Of a stretch of DNA of 64,000 nucleotides, positions 58,922 to 64,000 are shown piece after piece (the first letter of the stretch is position 1; each line of letters opens with the position of its first letter). Below the pieces are notes generated by a model. The model was not told the DNA's origin and did no database searches. It saw only the letters and a list, made by a program, of their open reading frames with translations. Location: assembly GCF_034140825.1 (NCBI RefSeq), contig NC_089037.1, positions 26,427,501 to 26,491,500 on the forward strand, read 5' to 3'. This DNA comes from Oryza sativa Japonica Group. Its lineage: Eukaryota; Streptophyta; Magnoliopsida; Poales; Poaceae. The position numbers were made by a program, and so were the translations under genes.

Positions 58922-59147
58922 CTACATCTGTCTAAAATAAATGCAGCCATAGATATCCGTGTTTATCGTTTTGACCATCTGTCTTATTTGAAAAATTTAT
59001 AAAAAATATTAAAAAAATTAGTCACACATAAAGTACTATTCATGTTTTATCATCTAATAACAATAAAAGTACTAATCATAAAAAAATTTCAAATAAAACG
59101 AGAGATCAAACGTTGGACATGAACAGTGCTAAGACTATACGGAGGGA
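58922..59147. mobile_element. Decayed Stowaway-like MITE
   Basis: Matches the element at 56346-56580 through AATAAATGCAGCCAT, AAAGTACTATTCATGTTTTA and TCAAATAAAACG. The ends are eroded (CTACATCTGTCTAAAATAAA and ACGGAGGGAAT). It is older than the copy at 56346. Confidence 0.72.
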
Positions 59148-60133
59148 ATAATGAGTTTGTTATTACACGTGTGTTCGTATTTGAGAGCTCGAGCTGCGGC
59201 GCCGCGTCGAGCAAGCAAAGGAGGCCAGGCGACCAGGGTTTAAGTTAAGGGCTTATCGTGGGGGTACGGAAATATAAATACCACAGTAATTTTCTTAAAT
59301 TTAAATAAATTTAAAAAATAATTTAAATTTTTGATAAATTTTACACGGTTTTTCACGGTTACCGCGCGGTAACCGTACCTACCGCCGAGACATGGTAACC
59401 CCGGCCCTGGAAAACCTTGCATGCAAGCGCGGAAGCTGGCAGGCGCCGACGCGATATGGAGGCGCGTGAAGACGCAGAGCAGGCCGGACTGCAAGGAGGA
59501 CGTCGGCCGCTTGTCGTGGGCACCGTGAGAGCGGGAAACGATGCCGCGGCGCCGAGCCGCCGAGGCCCAAAGTGCCGGGTGCTGAACAGCAGTAGGTAGC
59601 ACTAGCAGTGCATGCCGTCAGACGACGTTGCAGCGAGCAGATAAGCTAGCATACTCCATCCGTTATAAAGTATAAAATGTAACATCAGATAAGGCTACTG
59701 TTTGGGGTCTCCGGTAAGTGACTGAAATTAAATCGCTATCTTGCTATATCGGCTAATTTTTCATTCACTATTTGCAAATCAGTAAATCTTTAATCTATTG
59801 GATGACTAAAATGAGGCCTCATGTTTTATAGTTTGATTTATTCGTAGATTTGTAAACACAGTACAAAGGCGTAGATCATTCATTTTGGTTATGTTTGCGC
59901 CTGACATCGTATGAGATTAAAATTATCTTCACCCGTTACTAGTCATTGTGCTAGCATCATAAGATTGGAGTATTAATTGTTCTCATTGGTACAACATTGT
60001 CACGTTAATTCCAGTAATTGAAAACGTGACGGTGCTCCGTTGTTCGTAGTTTGGGCTTTCCATCCTATCATCAATGATGAGGCCCATATGATTATCGTGT
60101 TGAGACCCGGTTAACTCAGAATGGTTAATTAAA
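59148..60133. other. Intergenic, decayed transposon sequence
   Basis: Near 59350-59400 CGGTTACCGCGCGGTAACCG is a palindrome from a well-known kind of rice DNA element, but the ends are not found. No gene recognised. Confidence 0.4.
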
Positions 60134-61354
60134 GGATAAGTCTACTTACCGCCCCTTATCTTTCCATCGAGTTTAGTAGATATCCCTAAACTGCAATACG
60201 AAAAATCTTCATCTCTTATATTGACAAAACCGTTCAAGTCAGATCCCATGATAATATGGATACTACCTCCGTCCCAAAATATAGTTATTTCTAGCACAAT
60301 ACCTTGTCCCAAAATGAAGCTATTTCTTTACTTACCTCCTTAACCAATCACAACTATTCTCCACCTACTTTCTCTTTTCAACCAATAACACACTTCCTCT
60401 AATTATTTTCACCTACTTTCTTAATACACGTGACAACCTAAAAAATGTCTACATTTTAAGACGGAGGAAGTAGTTGTTTTGACTGATGTGACATCCTTTT
60501 GATAGAAAAGGAAGAATTGAAACATGTGGTGTGTACATGTAAATGGACTTTCACCTGTCCCCACCTCCCCCATTTCTTCCCTAGGAGCTTGTCGGTGGGG
60601 AGAGGGGCGATGATCGGCAACCCCATTCATGGGAGGATGCAACGGCAGTGGGATGTCGGCGACGAAAGAGCTCCAGAGTTTGTGGCGGTGTAGGATGTGA
60701 GAAGAGAGGTGATGGAGCCAGGGAGTTTGAGCTCACTAGCCATTCATGGGAATGTATCGGTGATGGTGGGTGGCTAGAGAGGATGGGGTCGTGGCTGCCT
60801 GTGGTGGCAAAAGAAGAGAGCACGTTGTCTCAATCCACTAAGACGCTCGCACTGATCACGAGAGAAGGTGAGAAGGGAGGGCCCTAACCTGGATGACGGT
60901 CATGGCTCCTCCTCTAATTTGGTCGTCCCTGCTTCGATACGGTCAGTCCTGCTTTGGTTCAGCCTTCATCGTCGCCATGATAGGCCCACCGTTGTACTGG
61001 ACCTCCTCTCCCTAAGCCAACCCCCACCTCCCCAGTCACTGCTCCGTGCCGACGTGCTCGATGCGTCGAGCTCCAGGAAGGAGGAGAGATGGATAGGTTA
61101 AGGGAGTAGGGGGGGTACGTGGAGGAGAGTGAGGATGACATACGGGGTCTACTTTGTGTTTTTGGCACGTAAACACCTAATTAGTATGAATGGATTGGGT
61201 CAACTTGCCACGTCACCAAAAGAAACCATCTATACTGCTGGAGGACCTAATTTAACCCGGTTTGTAAGTTGGGGTTTAAGATTTCTGATATGGCGGTTAA
61301 GTGATGTAGATTAAACTTGACGTAAATATGAGGGATAGCAAGTGGACTTATTTC
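60134..61354. mobile_element. Long-TIR element, probably Mutator-like, with GC-rich interior
   Basis: The left tip GGATAAGTCTACTTACC and the right tip, inverse GAAATAAGTCCACTTGC, resemble the tips of the MULE at 43513-44776. The right arm carries AAATTAGGTCCTCC, GTTGACCCAATCC and ACGTGGCAAG phrases on the minus strand, comparable in layout to that element. The left arm is broken by a Stowaway (60263-60470). The interior (60580-61110) is moderately GC-rich, with short frames on both strands. No 9-bp duplication is clear, so the element is older. Confidence 0.6.
60263..60470. mobile_element. Stowaway-like MITE nested in the long-TIR element
   Basis: 208 bp with ends CTACCTCCGTCCCAAAATAT and CTTCCTCCGTCTTAAAATGT (opposite strand), flanked by TA on both sides (60261-60262, 60471-60472). 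Confidence 0.85.
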
Positions 61355-63597
61355 TTAAATGGGCCACGGCCCATATACACCTCCAGGGATTCCCACTATA
61401 TGGGCCGAGCTCTACCTGTCGTTTGTTCTAGCACCGTCTCAGCTTAATCTTCCCTTTCCTTTCGCTGTCTCAAGCTGAAAACAAACTGCAAGATTACGCT
61501 GTCAGGCAGTGCCGAGTGCACAGCACAGCTGCACACCCTTCTCACCACAGAGGCGGCAACAACGAAATAAAACATAAGAAAGACCCTGTTTAGATCCTCC
61601 AAAATGGTAAAAGTAAGAAACCTGTTTCACTTTGCTAAAAAAGAGCCATTCATTATTCGTCCTGACAAAACAACAAAAACGTTATGATCTTCCAGAACTC
61701 AAAAGGTTTCCGTAGACAGCGACGCCCCCGGCGACCTACTCCCCCCCCCCCCCCCCCCCCCCCCGGCCGGCTGGGCAGAATCAAATTGCAAACAGCCACG
61801 AGATCAGGTGAGATATACAGGAGTATTAGCTAAAAGCAACTCGCCGGTGTGAGCGTGAATGAACAATGGTTACATGAAAATGGACGGGAAGCAAAAGTCG
61901 ATTGGATTCATCCCTTGTCGAGGAAACGAAAAATTAAATAGACGGTACGTGCAGAGATAATTTTCAATCGGTTCCCGTGGGGCTGTGATCTCTTTCTTTT
62001 TTATTCGCATCGATCAACCATCTTGTTCGGATAACAACTTTATTCTATATATACTTTTTTGACGATACAGGGACACGCATAATGAGATTACTACCGTATT
62101 TGTTTCTTGTTCACACATGGCATGGCATGATGGTAGCAGCTAATCCTACCTTACTGTTTTATCTTTTTTTAAAAAAGAGGGAAGACGAAAAGCAGCTGTC
62201 TACGGTACCATGAGCTGTAATGGAGTAACACCACTAATTTTCATGGCCTTGATGTCACGCCATGAAAAAAACTTATCCATGAGTAGTTAGCATCACGCAA
62301 GGTCGACACACACGCTGTTCATCTGGCTTGATTAGTTAAGCAAAGGTAACCGTTGGATGAAAAACACACATTCAGATCTTCTTTTTAATAATTTATTCTT
62401 TTTTATGGGAAACACAGGAGAAAGCTCCGTATCAGTAGCTACTCCTTCTGTCCCAAAAAATCAATTAGGATAAGCTCGTATCCATATTTATTGTCCTATA
62501 ATAAATCACATTCTATTTTAGTTTGATTTTTTTAATGTACGGAGTACGTTCTTGAGGTTGTTGGGAAAACTGGTGTCACAGTACATGGGCGGTGATGTAA
62601 CTGTTGCTACAGTACATTAACCTTGCCCTATCTTTGTCTTAGCGCTGTGCATCAGTGTTATTTCTCTGTCTCTGATCAGCTTAAGCATAAGCAGAGGATG
62701 TGAGCCCGTTTATGTGTGTTCCTCATGCGTGATGCATCTAAACATGTTTGATGCGACCTTTTTGGGATAATAATAGCGACAAGCACGCCAAACATGACTC
62801 TCTATACGTTTCAATTTAAATTTGACTACGGCTTATAAGATAACGAGCTGCGAAGCATATCTCAGCCGGTCTTCGGATTCCTTTTGACAAAATTTCGAAA
62901 AGCTTGTTTCAGAAAAGAATAATATGTGTTGCTTGTATGAACGAAAAAGACCAGCCTCACCTCTAGTTCAGCTGTTTAAACCCACAGTTTAACATTGCTT
63001 CAATCTGAAAAAGGTAGGTTTTTCTAATTCGTCATTCACCTCTCTCCTCCATCTCTACCCCCCAAAACAAAAAGTCAAAATCAAGCACTCCCAGCTAGAT
63101 GCTTAAGCTAATCACAGTATCACACCACTGAATTTTTCACTCTACATTTTGACTTAGCTTTCACCTTTGCATATGTTGCTTCCCTGTTCTTTCTCCCCAG
63201 ACCGAAAGTTGTTGTCAATCCATTCTTGCCATCTCTAACCCATCCCCTAATCCCCCAATCCTCTCTTAAATCTTTCTGCAAATGCACCGTTTCCAGTCAC
63301 TGTGAATTGTGATACACACGAAAGCAAATGTAACAGTCGTCCTTGAATGGAAAAGTTTGAAAAAGCTTTTACCCGCCGCTGCTGCTTTTTTTTCTCTTCC
63401 TATGTGGTTCTTCGTCATCACACGTTCAGTTCTATCCAAAATCCCCTGTCCTTGTCCCCTCCTCCACAAAAGCAGTCCACTAGAATAATCGATCCCCCAC
63501 CCTCCTCCAATCTCCCCATCACTCGATTCGCGCTCTAGCTCTAGCTTTTCTCTCTTCTTTCTTGGGCTGGCTATCTATAGCTTGCTCGCTGTCGATC
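61355..63597. other. Intergenic and promoter of the GH17 gene
   Basis: Holds a fragment of the 6276-6578 MITE family near 61586, a 24-base poly-C run at 61741-61764 and a decayed Stowaway-like element at about 62441-62548 (CTCCTTCTGTCCCAAAAAAT with an inverse ACGGAGTA end). The last few hundred bases are pyrimidine-rich, as plant leaders are. No gene recognised. Confidence 0.5.
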
Positions 63598-63938
63598 ATG
63601 GCGAGCCGCTCTGGTGATCGGAGGCTGGCCGTGGTTGCGTTCGCGGCGGCGGTGTTGCTGTCGGCGGCGGAGGGGCTCGGGGTGAACTGGGGCACGATGG
63701 CGTCGCACCCGCTGCCGCCGAGGGCGGTGGTGCGGATGCTGCAGGACAATGGGATCAGCAAGGTGAAGCTGTTCGACGCCGACGCCGGGACGATGGAGGC
63801 GCTCGCCGGCAGCGGCGTCGAGGTGATGGTGGCCATCCCAAACAACCTGCTCGACCTGCTGACGGACTACGACGCGGCCAGGGACTGGGTGCACGAGAAC
63901 GTCAGCCGTTACAGCTTCGACGGCGGCGTCAATATCAA
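63598..63938 (+). CDS. Glucan endo-1,3-beta-glucosidase (GH17), first exon, partial
   Basis: Starts at ATG 63598. Residues 1-27 are a signal peptide (MASRSGDRRL, then AVVAFAAAVLLSAAEG). The mature start GLGVNWGTMASHPLPP is the beginning of the GH17 (beta/alpha)8 barrel, followed by VVRMLQDNGISKVKLFDADA, EVMVAIPNNLL and DWVHENVSRYSFDGGVNI. The exon ends at 63938 with donor CAA|GTGAGT inside the Lys codon. Family members continue YVAVGNEP after this intron, so the catalytic Glu residues lie outside the window. The protein should be secreted or GPI-anchored and act on callose in the cell wall. It resembles the subgroup with a long C-terminal X8 module, which cannot be checked here. An in-frame ATG 12 codons upstream is possible but would weaken the signal peptide start. 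Confidence 0.9.
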
Positions 63939-64000
63939 GTGAGTCCACGCACCACAGCTGCATGATGCCACCATGATCATCTCCTCCATCCATGGTTCAG

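Overview
The window is nuclear DNA of a grass, almost certainly rice (Oryza). Intron-containing plant genes, GC-rich first exons, GC-AG and GT-AG introns and a plant tRNA-Gly sit among many rice-type MITEs (Stowaway elements with CTCCCTCCG ends, Tourist-like elements with TTA duplications, fold-back elements), a CACTA element and Mutator-like elements with captured GC-rich DNA. The gene order dehydrin - 3-isopropylmalate dehydrogenase - cation/calcium exchanger fits my memory of the long arm of rice chromosome 3. That placement is recall, not a search result.

Layout. 1-3 kb: gene-poor and MITE-rich. 3.0-3.7 kb: a small KS-type dehydrin (+). 4-9.6 kb: repeats, including a LINE remnant. 9.7-11.4 kb: an intronless VAPYRIN-type protein with MSP and ankyrin domains (+). 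11.4-15.6 kb: intergenic, with a fold-back element. 15.8-21.6 kb: a three-exon FAR1/FHY3-type transcription factor (+). 22-25.3 kb: MITEs, a hAT-like element and an LTR fossil. 25.7-29.6 kb: chloroplast 3-isopropylmalate dehydrogenase in 11 exons (+). 30-32.2 kb: a copy of the FAR1 gene's 3' UTR, a cargo-bearing fold-back element and a MetE pseudogene. 32.6-33.5 and 39.1-40.1 kb: two membrane-anchored HSP20-like (RTM2-type) genes (-), with a clear Pack-MULE and nested MITEs between them. 41.1-43.2 kb: a DnaJ-type zinc-finger plastid protein (-). 43.5-51.5 kb: a second cargo-bearing MULE, a hAT-like element, a 153-bp tandem duplication, a possible small secreted peptide gene and a non-autonomous CACTA element. 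53.5-55.2 kb: a CCX cation/calcium exchanger (+). 58.45 kb: tRNA-Gly(GCC). 60.1-61.4 kb: a third long-TIR element. 63.6 kb to the edge: first exon of a GH17 beta-1,3-glucanase, which continues outside the window.

The protein-coding genes are ordinary, unlinked plant housekeeping, stress and signalling genes with no operon-like co-function. The unusual content is at the level of mobile DNA. At least five non-autonomous DNA elements of four end types carry GC-rich, gene-like interiors between 30 and 61.4 kb, one with a perfect 9-bp target duplication and a captured start codon. Two introns begin with GC rather than GT. No prokaryote-like or wholly new system was found.
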